A DNA stretch of 64,000 bases from RUG12461 sp045661345 (GTDB lineage Bacteria; Bacillota; Clostridia; Lachnospirales; Lachnospiraceae), in contig JAZRFM010000025.1 of the NCBI GenBank assembly GCA_045661345.1, forward strand, positions 62,001-126,000, in the 5' to 3' direction. How positions within the stretch are numbered: position 1 is the stretch's first letter; each line of letters opens with the position of its first letter. Of this stretch, positions 16,734-25,045 are shown piece by piece. A program made the position numbers and the translations under genes. A model generated the notes under the pieces. The model made no database searches and was not told the origin of the DNA. It saw only the letters and a program-made list of their open reading frames with translations.

Positions 16734-17177
16734 ATGGCGAAATTCAACTATCGGATGCAAAGTATTCTGGATCTGAAGGTAAAGCTGGAGGATCAGGAAC
16801 GGACAGCCTACGGGCTTGCCGCCATGCGGCTGCGGGAGGAAGAGGAAAAGCTGCAGGCACTGGCTCTCAGGAGAGCAGGGTATGAACGCGCGGGACGCGA
16901 GATGCGATCCGGCGGGACGATTGACGTGAAGGAGCTCGAGACGAACCGCAGAGCCGTGGAAGCCATGAAGGTGCTGATCCGTGCCCAGATGCTGGAAGTA
17001 AGGCGTGCAGAGAAGGATGTGGAAGCCGTAAGGCGCCGGCTTCAGGAAGCCATGCAGGAACGCAAAATCCATGAAAAGCTTCGGGAACGCGCCTTTGAAG
17101 CCTTTGTGGAGGAGCTGGAAAAAGAGGAAAGCAAGGCCGTGGATGAGCTGGTCAGCTACAGCTACAGCACGAAGTAA
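16734..17177 (+). CDS. fliJ: Flagellar export protein FliJ
   Basis: 147 residues, almost wholly an antiparallel coiled coil rich in Arg, Glu and Ala. It starts with FNYRMQSILDLKVKLEDQER, the usual FliJ opening. FliJ sits in the FliI ring and activates the FlhA export gate. Assignment rests on the coiled-coil pattern, length and position between fliI and the motE-like gene. Confidence 0.9.
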   Translation: MAKFNYRMQSILDLKVKLEDQERTAYGLAAMRLREEEEKLQALALRRAGYERAGREMRSGGTIDVKELETNRRAVEAMKVLIRAQMLEVRRAEKDVEAVRRRLQEAMQERKIHEKLRERAFEAFVEELEKEESKAVDELVSYSYSTK

Positions 17178-17200
17178 GGAGAGAACGGAAGGAAAGACCA

Positions 17201-18079
17201 ATGGCAGAGGAAGAGGAAGAACTGCAGGCGAAACCGGCGGAAGATCCAAAGGCCGAGAAAGCCAGATTGAAGGCGGAAAAGCGTGCCGCGAAGCGTGCGA
17301 AGAAGCGCGGGAAAAAGGGCGGCGAAGACGGGGATGAGGAAGGTCAGGAGACCGTAGGCAGTAAGATCGCGGTCTTTTTTGTGACGCTTCTGATTATTTT
17401 TATCTGGCTCGCCATTTTTGCCCTGCTCATCAAGGCGGATGTGGGCGGATTCGGTTCCTCCGTGATGCGCCCCCTGATTGGAAACGTGCCGATCCTGAAC
17501 AAGATCCTGCCGGACGATCCCAACGCGCCGGAGACGAACACAGAGGTTTCCTCGGAGGATGCCAAATACCGGTACAAAAACATGGATGAGGCTGTTGCTT
17601 ACATCAAGGAACTGGAGCTGGAGCTGGCAAATGCGCAGACGGGGAACGAAGCGGATGCGGCGCATGTGGCAGAGCTGGAAGCGGAGGTGGCAAAACTGCG
17701 TACTTTAGAGCAGGAGCAGGCCGCTTATGAAGCTGAAAAACAAAAATTTTACGAGGAGGTTGTTTTTTCGGACAAAGCACCCGATATAAATGAATATATC
17801 AAGTATTATCAGAGCATTGATCCGGAAAACGCGGAGGTACTGTATCAGGAAGCACTGAAGCAAAAGGCGGTCAGCGACGAGATGAATGACTACATCAAGA
17901 AGTATTCCTCCATGAGTGCCAAGGCGGCGGCAGGAATCTTTGACGCGATGACAGATGACCTGCCCCTGGTAGCCGAGATCCTCACCAATATGGATGCCGA
18001 TTCCGCGGGGGCGATTCTGGGGAAGATGAACGCGGAGACGGCGGCGAAGGTGACCGAGATCATGCATCCGAAGAAATAA
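17201..18079 (+). CDS. MotE-family / YlxF-like membrane protein of the flagellar operon
   Basis: 292 residues. A very charged cytoplasmic N-terminus (K/R/A/E-rich, 1-50) precedes one membrane helix (about 57-76). A coiled coil follows (residues 125-185). The C-terminal helical domain (about 230-290) has the MgtE-N/FliG-like repeat found in MotE (YSSMSAKAAAGIFDAM, AEILTNMDADSAGAILGKM). It occupies the ylxF position between fliJ and fliK. MotE-type proteins chaperone the stator in other bacteria; the role here is inferred from domain and position. Confidence 0.8.
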   Translation: MAEEEEELQAKPAEDPKAEKARLKAEKRAAKRAKKRGKKGGEDGDEEGQETVGSKIAVFFVTLLIIFIWLAIFALLIKADVGGFGSSVMRPLIGNVPILNKILPDDPNAPETNTEVSSEDAKYRYKNMDEAVAYIKELELELANAQTGNEADAAHVAELEAEVAKLRTLEQEQAAYEAEKQKFYEEVVFSDKAPDINEYIKYYQSIDPENAEVLYQEALKQKAVSDEMNDYIKKYSSMSAKAAAGIFDAMTDDLPLVAEILTNMDADSAGAILGKMNAETAAKVTEIMHPKK

Positions 18080-18171
18080 CGACGGTCGATCCGGCGGTAG
18101 CCGAAGACATAGCAACCAAAAGGAGGCTCGATCAATCATCGGGCAGCAAAACAGGAAAGGAGGAGAAACGT

Positions 18172-19683
18172 TTGACGAGTGCAGCGGTATCAAACATTAC
18201 AGCCCCGGCAACATCTGCAGGCAGTAGCGCAAAGGATACCAACAAGGTCGCAGAAGGCGCGGACGTGACGTTCCAGAATCTTCTGCAGAACCCGAAGCAG
18301 CAGAACAAGTCCCTCACGGCACAGGCAAATGCCGCGACACCGCAGAAAGCGGACACTGTGGGCGGCGTGAAGGCGGCGGACAAGCCGTATGAAGCCGTCA
18401 GCAAACGGGAAGCAGTCAGAATCGACGATGCTTCCAGGGGATCAAAGGCAGAGCTTTCCGATGAGGAGATGGCACAGGCGCAGGAAGCTGTTTCGGCATT
18501 TGCGGAGGAAGTGAAACAGGTACTCGAAGAGGAGCTGAATGTCAGCGAGGAAGAGATCGAGAATGCAATGGAGACATTGGGACTCACATTCCTTGATCTT
18601 TCCGCACCGGATCAGTTGGTGCAGCTTGTCGGCATGCTTACCGGCACCGAAGAGACCACAGACCTTCTGACGAACCAGAACCTGAACGGAATCATGGCTC
18701 AGGTGTCCGAACTTGTCACGAATCTCACGGAGGAGACCGGCATCCCGATGGAAGAGCTTACCGCGCTGGGGATGACGGAAACGGATGACACACAGGATGC
18801 GGATTTTCAGAACATCCTGACAGAAGCAGCGGTGAGCGATGAGGGTCCGGAGATAACCGATGCGACGGCAGAGGAGAAAGCTCCGGCATTTGACGTGCGT
18901 ACGACGGAGCAGAAAGAAACCGTCAAAGAGGAAGCGCCCCGTGACATTCCGGAGGAGGTACAGCCGGAGAGCGAAGGCATCCGCACCCAGAATGTGGAAG
19001 TACAGACGACGGAAAGGCAGATGCAGCAGGAAACGGGCGGCAAGGAATCCCAGACCGGAAAAGAACCCTCAAAAACAGAGCAGCCGGAAACGGCTGACAA
19101 GAACATGCCGGAGGCGCATCATGCCGTTCAGCAGACCGCATCACGCGTGGATGCGGAGGTGATCCGTCCCGAGCAGAGTGAGCTTCGTCCCACTGTTGAT
19201 GTCAGGGAGCTCATGGAGCAGTTCCAGCAGTTCGCAAGAACCAACATCACGGCAGACACCACTTCCATTGAGATGCGGCTGAATCCGGAGAGCCTCGGAC
19301 GGCTTTTGATCCACGTTACAGAGCAGGAAGGCAGTGTACGTGCCACGATCCAGACCCAGAGCGAGCAGGTGCGGGAAGCAATGGAAGGACAGCTTGCCGT
19401 GTTGCGTACCACACTGGAAGGCCAGGGCATCAAGGTAACGGAGGTGGAAGTCACGGTAGCGTCCCACGAGTTCGAGGAAAATCTCGAAAAAGGCAACACA
19501 CAAAGTGCCATGGGAGAGGAACAGCAGCAGGGCGAGCGCGCCGGGGAAGAAGCGCAGAGCGGCCGCAGGAGAAATCTGAACCTCAACAATCTGGATGAAC
19601 TGCAGGGACTGATGAGCGAAGAGGAAATGCTCGCGGCGCAGATCATGAAAGACAACGGCAACTCGGTGGACTTTACCGCATAA
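18172..19683 (+). CDS. fliK: Flagellar hook-length control protein FliK
   Basis: Exported molecular ruler that sets hook length and switches export specificity; 503 residues. The long N-terminal and middle part is hydrophilic, low in aromatics and rich in Glu, Thr, Gln and Ala, as expected for a ruler. The C-terminal Flg_hook domain (about 365-425) contains MRLNPESLGRLLIHVTEQEG and LRTTLEGQGIKVTEVEVTV. The start is TTG at 18172, supported by AAAGGAGG upstream. Confidence 0.93.
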   Translation: MTSAAVSNITAPATSAGSSAKDTNKVAEGADVTFQNLLQNPKQQNKSLTAQANAATPQKADTVGGVKAADKPYEAVSKREAVRIDDASRGSKAELSDEEMAQAQEAVSAFAEEVKQVLEEELNVSEEEIENAMETLGLTFLDLSAPDQLVQLVGMLTGTEETTDLLTNQNLNGIMAQVSELVTNLTEETGIPMEELTALGMTETDDTQDADFQNILTEAAVSDEGPEITDATAEEKAPAFDVRTTEQKETVKEEAPRDIPEEVQPESEGIRTQNVEVQTTERQMQQETGGKESQTGKEPSKTEQPETADKNMPEAHHAVQQTASRVDAEVIRPEQSELRPTVDVRELMEQFQQFARTNITADTTSIEMRLNPESLGRLLIHVTEQEGSVRATIQTQSEQVREAMEGQLAVLRTTLEGQGIKVTEVEVTVASHEFEENLEKGNTQSAMGEEQQQGERAGEEAQSGRRRNLNLNNLDELQGLMSEEEMLAAQIMKDNGNSVDFTA

Positions 19684-19701
19684 TAAAAAAGGAGGTAATC
19701 T

Positions 19702-20511
19702 ATGGCAGTAGACATGAGCAGTATGCTGACCCAGTCGGTGACCAACGGCAAAGTGGACGACATGACAGCATCGGCCAATTCTCTTTCTTCGGAAACCAAC
19801 AAGACCGGAGAAAAGAACCTCGGCAAGATGGATTTTATTAACCTTCTGGTCGCGGAAATGCAGTATCAGGATCCGCTGGAGCCCTCCAGCAACACGGATT
19901 ACGTAGCGCAGATGGCGCAGTTTTCACAGGTGGACGCATTAAATGCCATGCAGCAGAGTATGAAGAACATGCAGGCAAGCGGGCTTGTGGGACAAACCGT
20001 GGTACTGTCGGTGACAAATCCGACGACGGGCAACACGACGGAAGTGACCGGCAAGGTGGATTTCGTGCAGTATGAAGGAAGCAAGACCTATCTTTCCGTT
20101 AACGGTTCCCTTTACAGTATGGATGATCTGCAGACCGTCATCAACAGTGATTTCTATGAGGCGAATGAGATCTCCGAAGAGCTGGCGGCACTGGTGAACA
20201 GCCTCCCGTCTGCGGACAGGGTATCCCTTGCAAACTATAACGATGTGAACAAGGCAGTAGTGGTACGGGATGCATTGACCGCTTATCAGCTCGGCTTTAT
20301 CGATCCGGATGTCCTGCAGAAGCTTTCTGAGATCCAGAAAGCGATGGAAGACATCATCGCGGCGGAAGCGGAACGCCTGAAGGAAGAGGCGGAAAAAGCA
20401 GCGAACGAAACCAAAGAAGCGGAAGAGAAGCAGGAAACGGATACGACGACGGAACAGACGGCAGAGGCGGCAGCCGAAACCGGCGCAGTCACCGCGGCAG
20501 AGGAAGAATAA
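19702..20511 (+). CDS. flgD: Flagellar hook capping protein FlgD
   Basis: Scaffold for hook polymerisation; 269 residues. The N-terminal signature is MDFINLLVAEMQYQDPLEP followed by YVAQMAQFSQVDALNAM. A central beta region covers residues 90-160. The C-terminal tail of about 60 residues is highly charged, Glu/Ala/Lys/Thr-rich, and looks like a lineage-specific extension. AAAGGAGG lies upstream. Confidence 0.93.
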   Translation: MAVDMSSMLTQSVTNGKVDDMTASANSLSSETNKTGEKNLGKMDFINLLVAEMQYQDPLEPSSNTDYVAQMAQFSQVDALNAMQQSMKNMQASGLVGQTVVLSVTNPTTGNTTEVTGKVDFVQYEGSKTYLSVNGSLYSMDDLQTVINSDFYEANEISEELAALVNSLPSADRVSLANYNDVNKAVVVRDALTAYQLGFIDPDVLQKLSEIQKAMEDIIAAEAERLKEEAEKAANETKEAEEKQETDTTTEQTAEAAAETGAVTAAEEE

Positions 20512-20525
20512 AGGGAGAAATGCTT

Positions 20526-20918
20526 ATGACAAGGATCGCGAACCCACATGCTTCCATCGAACAGATGACAAATGATTATCTGAAGGTCGGAAGCAGTCGT
20601 GCAGCGACCGGGGAAAACGGACTTTCCTTTGAAGAGATTCTTTCCGGAAAAGCAGCGGAGAGTGCGGAATTAAAATTCTCCAAGCATGCGAGCGAACGGC
20701 TTTCGACACGCAGCATTGACCTCACGGAGGAAATGAGCAGGCGTTTGCAGGAAGGCGTGAAGCGGGCAGGAGAAAAAGGGATCAAGGATTCCCTGGTTGT
20801 GGTGGACTCCTACGCATTCATCGTCAACGTTCCCAACAAGACGGTGGTGACCGCCCTGGATCAGGGAGAAACGGGAGACCACATTTTTACCAACATTGAC
20901 GGCGCAGTCATCGCCTGA
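20526..20918 (+). CDS. Flagellar operon protein (TIGR02530-like)
   Basis: 130 residues, soluble. It contains the motif LKFSKHASERLSTRSIDLTEEM, then VVVDSYAFIVNVPNKTVVTALDQ, and ends with FTNIDGAVI. This is typical of the small flagellar-operon protein family found next to flgD/flgE in Firmicutes. The function is not established. An in-frame ATG lies at 20520, but GGGAG is only 2 nt from it and 8 nt from the ATG at 20526, so I prefer the latter. Confidence 0.85.
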   Translation: MTRIANPHASIEQMTNDYLKVGSSRAATGENGLSFEEILSGKAAESAELKFSKHASERLSTRSIDLTEEMSRRLQEGVKRAGEKGIKDSLVVVDSYAFIVNVPNKTVVTALDQGETGDHIFTNIDGAVIA

Positions 20919-21003
20919 CCGGACCTTAAGGGAGGTCTGAGGCTCCTGATTGACAGAGAGAGCCAAAGCGAGGCGCCACACCATAAAAGGAGGGCTTTGC
21001 CTT

Positions 21004-23055
21004 ATGATGAGATCACTCTACTCGGCAGTGGCCGGGTTGAAAAACCACCAGACCAAGATGGACGTTATCGGTAACAACATCAGTAACGTCAACACTGTCG
21101 CCTTCAAGGCATCCAGTGTGACCTTCAGCGATATTATTTATCAGACTCTTTCCGGCGCATCCGGACCGAACCAGAGCCTCGGCGGTATCAACGCCAAGCA
21201 GATCGGTCTCGGCATGAGCACGGCCGCGACATCCATGAATATCACCGGCTCCGGCTCCGCCCAGACCACCGGAAAACCCTTTGACCTGCGTCTGAACGAC
21301 GCCGGCAATTCCACCAACTTCTTTGTGGTAAACAATGGTACGAAGAACGTCTATACCAGAGACGGCTGCTTTTATATTGACGGCGCGGGAACCCTTTGCA
21401 TGGACTCCACCGGCTATAAATTGATGGGATGGCTTGCGGATCTCAACACCGGCGAAGTCATTACCTCCGGCGATGTGGTTCCGCTTTCCATCATGGACAC
21501 CCCGAACCTCACCAGCCCTCCGGAAGCGACGGAGAATGGATATGCCTCCGGTATCATTGATAAAGATACGCCGGATCTTTCCAGTACGCAAGGCTATACG
21601 ATGGCTCTGGAATTCTTCGATGATCTGGGATATCCTTACTCCGCGAGGTTTACGGTTCGGTTGGACAGCGATGACGGGAGTGTCTATACCGTAAAGCTTT
21701 CCCAGATCCTGGATCAGAACGGTGTGGATGTGCTGAAGCAGGCAATGGAATCCCAGGGGATCACCTTGGATCAGGTCTTTGGTGCTTCCAGGACCGAAGA
21801 CGTCAGTCTGAACAATGGTAAGCCGTATATCACGAACAAAAACCTGGGCGATGCCGGCACCATGCAAGCAGGATGGAACTATGATACGGCTGAGTCCAGT
21901 CAGTATACGGGCGGCATCATCGGGCATCTTACCGGACCAAACGGGGAGAATATCTACTTTAACAAGGATGGGCATATGTATGCGGATAAGGCGGCTACGC
22001 AGGAGTATACACCTACCGCTGCACAGGCACAGAACTGGGGTGATATTCTCGTAACGAGGCATCCCTGGAGTGATACAGACTCTAACTCCATTACTCTTGA
22101 CGGCTCCGGGCAATTTGTCCTGAAACAGATCACACAAGGGGAATCATCCGCCCGTGAAAAACCCAACTGGTATTTCCTGCAGGAAAGTGACGGGGATGCA
22201 TTCCCGGATGTAGAGAGCGGAAAGCATTATGTCACCTATGGAAACTATAAATATCCGGATCCGGCAGAGACCAATCCACCGGCGGATCAGTGGGCAGGCT
22301 ACTTTGTCAACATCTCCACCAACCGTCTGGTAGCGGTGACTACTTCCGGTACTCTCTATGAGTATGATACTACCAGCGGAAAGTATAATGCAGCTTCTTT
22401 GGGGTTTGACAATATTCTTGATAATTATTCCGCGGATACCACCAAACTGTCGATTAGTGGTTCGACTCTTAAGGCAACCTATACAGATTATAATCTGACC
22501 TTTTCCCAGGCAGACGGCTCCTTTATCGGTATCGATGATCAGGATTCTGTATTCCTGTATGGTGCGACCTTAGGACCCAACTTCCACAACATCAGCATTG
22601 ACTTTACCTCCCTGCGGAACGCCAACAACGGCAAGAAGTCTACAGCCGGCATGGACAGCGGAACCTCCGCCATCGATACCACCGGCGCCGGCAAGAAGCT
22701 CGGTTCTCTCGTCGGTGTAGCTGTACAGAATGACGGTAAGATCTACGGGTCTTACGACAACGGAAATACGGTACTCCTGGGGCAGGTTGCCGCGGCGCAT
22801 TTCTCCAATGCATCCGGTCTGGAGAAGATTGGAGAGTCTTGTTATGACACCACCTTAAACTCCGGTGATGCGGTCATCGGCGACATCAGTGCCGACGGAT
22901 CCTCCATGACCTCCGGTGAGATTGAAATGAGTAACGTTGACCTCTCGGCTGAATTTACAGATATGATCACCACCCAGCGTGGCTTCCAGGCGAACTCCCG
23001 CGTCATTACGACTTCGGATACGCTCCTCGAGGAACTGATCAACCTGAAGAGGTAA
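21004..23055 (+). CDS. flgE: Flagellar hook protein FlgE (long form)
   Basis: Hook subunit, 683 residues, well above the roughly 400 of a minimal FlgE. The N-terminal rod/hook domain is MMRSLYSAVAGLKNHQTKMD followed by NNISNVNTVAFKASSVTF. The C-terminal domain is DMITTQRGFQANSRVITTSD. The extra length is a large central insertion (about residues 150-530) with Tyr/Gly/Asp/Ser-rich beta-type sequence, expected to face outward on the hook. The start at 21004 has AGGAGG 10 nt upstream; an upstream in-frame ATG at 20950 lacks this. The 3' part has an inverted paralogous copy at 25122-26024. Confidence 0.96.
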   Translation: MMRSLYSAVAGLKNHQTKMDVIGNNISNVNTVAFKASSVTFSDIIYQTLSGASGPNQSLGGINAKQIGLGMSTAATSMNITGSGSAQTTGKPFDLRLNDAGNSTNFFVVNNGTKNVYTRDGCFYIDGAGTLCMDSTGYKLMGWLADLNTGEVITSGDVVPLSIMDTPNLTSPPEATENGYASGIIDKDTPDLSSTQGYTMALEFFDDLGYPYSARFTVRLDSDDGSVYTVKLSQILDQNGVDVLKQAMESQGITLDQVFGASRTEDVSLNNGKPYITNKNLGDAGTMQAGWNYDTAESSQYTGGIIGHLTGPNGENIYFNKDGHMYADKAATQEYTPTAAQAQNWGDILVTRHPWSDTDSNSITLDGSGQFVLKQITQGESSAREKPNWYFLQESDGDAFPDVESGKHYVTYGNYKYPDPAETNPPADQWAGYFVNISTNRLVAVTTSGTLYEYDTTSGKYNAASLGFDNILDNYSADTTKLSISGSTLKATYTDYNLTFSQADGSFIGIDDQDSVFLYGATLGPNFHNISIDFTSLRNANNGKKSTAGMDSGTSAIDTTGAGKKLGSLVGVAVQNDGKIYGSYDNGNTVLLGQVAAAHFSNASGLEKIGESCYDTTLNSGDAVIGDISADGSSMTSGEIEMSNVDLSAEFTDMITTQRGFQANSRVITTSDTLLEELINLKR

Positions 23056-23129
23056 TCTTAACCGGAAGATTATCTCATCCGTTTGGCACACACAACACAA
23101 TGGCGGCGCTCCTTTTCGGAGCGCCGTTT
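22235..23129 (+). repeat. Left arm of inverted flgE 3' duplication
   Basis: The flgE 3' part from the GNYKYPDPAE codons through stop codon and terminator is matched in inverse orientation at about 25046-25943. Protein similarity is moderate in the first third and near-identical in the last 160 codons. The non-coding tail and terminator hairpin are also shared. Confidence 0.85.
23104..23129 (+). terminator. Terminator after flgE
   Basis: A perfect 9-bp GC stem (CGGCGCTCC at 23104-23112 with GGAGCGCCG at 23118-23126) and TTTTC loop, followed by TTTGT. It ends the first half of the fla operon. A near copy lies at 25051-25079. Confidence 0.8.
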
Positions 23130-23168
23130 GTCATATATTTTTGTTTTTGCATTTTGAGTGAGGCTGTG

Positions 23169-23278
23169 TTATATTAAATTATATCATTTAATATCAAACC
23201 ATAGTCATTATATTAAACTATATTATATTATATCAAATAATATCAAATCAAAATGTTTATATTAAATGATATCTAAGC
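23169..23278. promoter_or_regulatory. AT-rich repeat-bearing control region upstream of the ATPase gene
   Basis: About 110 bp almost free of G and C. The motif TTATATTAAA occurs three times. ATATCATTTAATAT (23181-23194) and ATATTAAATGATAT (23259-23272) are an exact 14-bp inverted pair, and AATATCAAA recurs at least twice. The pattern suggests operator sites and very low local GC compared with flanks. No convincing -35/-10 pair can be singled out because TATAAT-like strings abound. Confidence 0.5.
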
Positions 23279-23289
23279 GGAGGGGTCGC

Positions 23290-24342
23290 ATGTATACGCA
23301 AGACAATCCTTATACCATCGGCTTTGGAAGAATTCCGTCCCATTATATCATCCGGGATTTGGTCATAGCGGATATTGTGAATCAACTCAATCAGGAAAAA
23401 ATAAGCGGTCAGGCATATAAACTGACCGGTATCAGAGGAACAGGAAAGACCGTCACTCTGACCGAAATAGAGCGACAGCTTAGGCGAGATGAAACATGGA
23501 TTGTTATTGGTGTCAAGCCGGATGGCGCTATTACAGAGGATATTGTCGGAAATATTTACAATGAAGTCCCTTTTCTTGCGCCCTTTTTTAAATCCGAGCT
23601 CAACCTTAGCAAATTTGGGATAGGTGTAAATATTCGTCATGTACCGCCTGTTAGCAGTTTGGATGCAGCGTTAAAAAAAATCCTGACAGAACTGATGCGA
23701 AAAGGCAAACGTCTTCTTATCACGATTGATGAAGTGAAAAACACACCTGAAATCAGGTCTTTTGTGCAGGAATTTCAACTGTTGATCCGCCAGGACCTGC
23801 CGATATACCTCGTTGTTGCGGGCTTATATGACGATATTGAGAGCTTGGAAAATGCTGATCATCTGACATTTTTCCTCAGAGCGGAAAAATATGAAATGAA
23901 ACCATTGAATCATACTTTGATCCGCCTGGATTACCAAAAAACGCTGGGAGTTAGTCCAGAAATTGCAGATCAGATGGCCGCAATCACAAAGGGATATGCA
24001 TTTGCTTACCAGGCGTTAGGCAAATACATGTGGGAGTCTGGGGAAGGTCAAATGACCGATGAAGTAATGGCGCGGTTGGATGAAGCTTTATCCGAGAAAG
24101 TCTATCAGAAAATCTGGACAGAAATCTCTCCGAAAGAACGCTGGTTCCTCGGTTTCATTGTACAAAAAGAAAAAATGTCTGTAAACGAACTTCTAGCATT
24201 GTCACACCAAAGCAACAGCCAGTTCTCCGTGCCGCGTCAGAATCTGAAACGTAAAGGTCTGATTAACACGGAAACACGCGGCAAGATCAGCATTTCTCTT
24301 CCGCGGTTCAAAGAATTTGTGGAGGCACAGGAGAAGATATGA
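23290..24342 (+). CDS. P-loop ATPase (AAA/archaeal-type, Orc1-like fold)
   Basis: 350 residues, soluble. Walker A is GIRGTGKT at 47-54, and Walker B is LLITIDEV with D147/E148. The C-terminal part (about 265-345) looks like a winged helix (ERWFLGFIVQKEKMSVNELLAL and FSVPRQNLKRKGLI). This is the layout of stand-alone AAA ATP-binding proteins common in Clostridia and Bacteroidetes, whose cellular role is unknown. The ATG at 23290 is chosen for GGAGGGG 5-9 nt upstream. Codon use is visibly richer in A and T than in the fla genes, suggesting recent acquisition. It overlaps the acetyltransferase gene by 4 bp (ATGA). Confidence 0.8.
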   Translation: MYTQDNPYTIGFGRIPSHYIIRDLVIADIVNQLNQEKISGQAYKLTGIRGTGKTVTLTEIERQLRRDETWIVIGVKPDGAITEDIVGNIYNEVPFLAPFFKSELNLSKFGIGVNIRHVPPVSSLDAALKKILTELMRKGKRLLITIDEVKNTPEIRSFVQEFQLLIRQDLPIYLVVAGLYDDIESLENADHLTFFLRAEKYEMKPLNHTLIRLDYQKTLGVSPEIADQMAAITKGYAFAYQALGKYMWESGEGQMTDEVMARLDEALSEKVYQKIWTEISPKERWFLGFIVQKEKMSVNELLALSHQSNSQFSVPRQNLKRKGLINTETRGKISISLPRFKEFVEAQEKI

Positions 24343-25007
24343 ATCAAATCGAACGACGGGACAAACAAATCCTCTATATTTCCGATGACGCAGTCTTTGA
24401 AGAACAAAAAAGATGCAGAGCGCTTCTGCAAAAAATCAATTTCTGCGACCGCAGTGATTTTTCCGGTATTTCCGCCCTGGCAAAGGAACTCTTCGGCAGC
24501 TCCGACGGCGTGTTTTTGAATCCTCCTTTTTATTGTGACTACGGCACGCATATCCATGTGGGCAGGAATTTCTTCGCCAATTATAATTGCACCATCATCG
24601 ATGTGGCTCCGGTGGTGATCGGCGAAAACTGCCTGTTGGCTCCAAATGTTTCGATCTACACAGCAGGACATCCCATCCACCCGGCCACCCGGAATACCAC
24701 TTATGAGTACGGGATCAGCGTAACCATTGGCGATAATGTCTGGATCGGCGGCAACACCGTGATAATGCCCGGGGTGCAGATCGGAGACAATGCTGTGATC
24801 GGTGCCGGCAGTGTGGTGACAAAGGATATACCCGCCTGGCACGTGGCAGCAGGCAATCCATGCAGGATCCTCCGGAAAATCACGGAAGCGGATCGGGAAA
24901 CCTACTTCCGTCACAGATCCGTAGATTCGGAAGCCTTAACGCATATGCGACAAATCTGGGCAGATGCCAAAGATCCCGTAAAATACCCCAAGGCTCCCGA
25001 TGCGTAA
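24339..25007 (+). CDS. Maltose/galactoside-type sugar O-acetyltransferase
   Basis: 222 residues. An N-terminal mac domain (DAVFEEQKRCRALLQKIN) precedes a left-handed beta-helix of hexapeptide repeats (CTIIDVAPVVIGENCLLAPN, ISVTIGDNVWIGGNTVIMP, VQIGDNAVIGAGSVVTKDIP). The catalytic histidine is expected in YTAGHPIHPATR. The ending AAGNPCRILRKI is typical of Maa/LacA/NodL enzymes, which move acetyl from acetyl-CoA to a sugar hydroxyl. The acceptor cannot be told. It is coupled by ATGA to the ATPase gene. The C-terminus is about 20 residues longer than usual. Confidence 0.9.
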   Translation: MNQIERRDKQILYISDDAVFEEQKRCRALLQKINFCDRSDFSGISALAKELFGSSDGVFLNPPFYCDYGTHIHVGRNFFANYNCTIIDVAPVVIGENCLLAPNVSIYTAGHPIHPATRNTTYEYGISVTIGDNVWIGGNTVIMPGVQIGDNAVIGAGSVVTKDIPAWHVAAGNPCRILRKITEADRETYFRHRSVDSEALTHMRQIWADAKDPVKYPKAPDA

Positions 25008-25045
25008 AAAAGCCGCACACTCATGCCTTTTTTCAGAGAAAGCAG

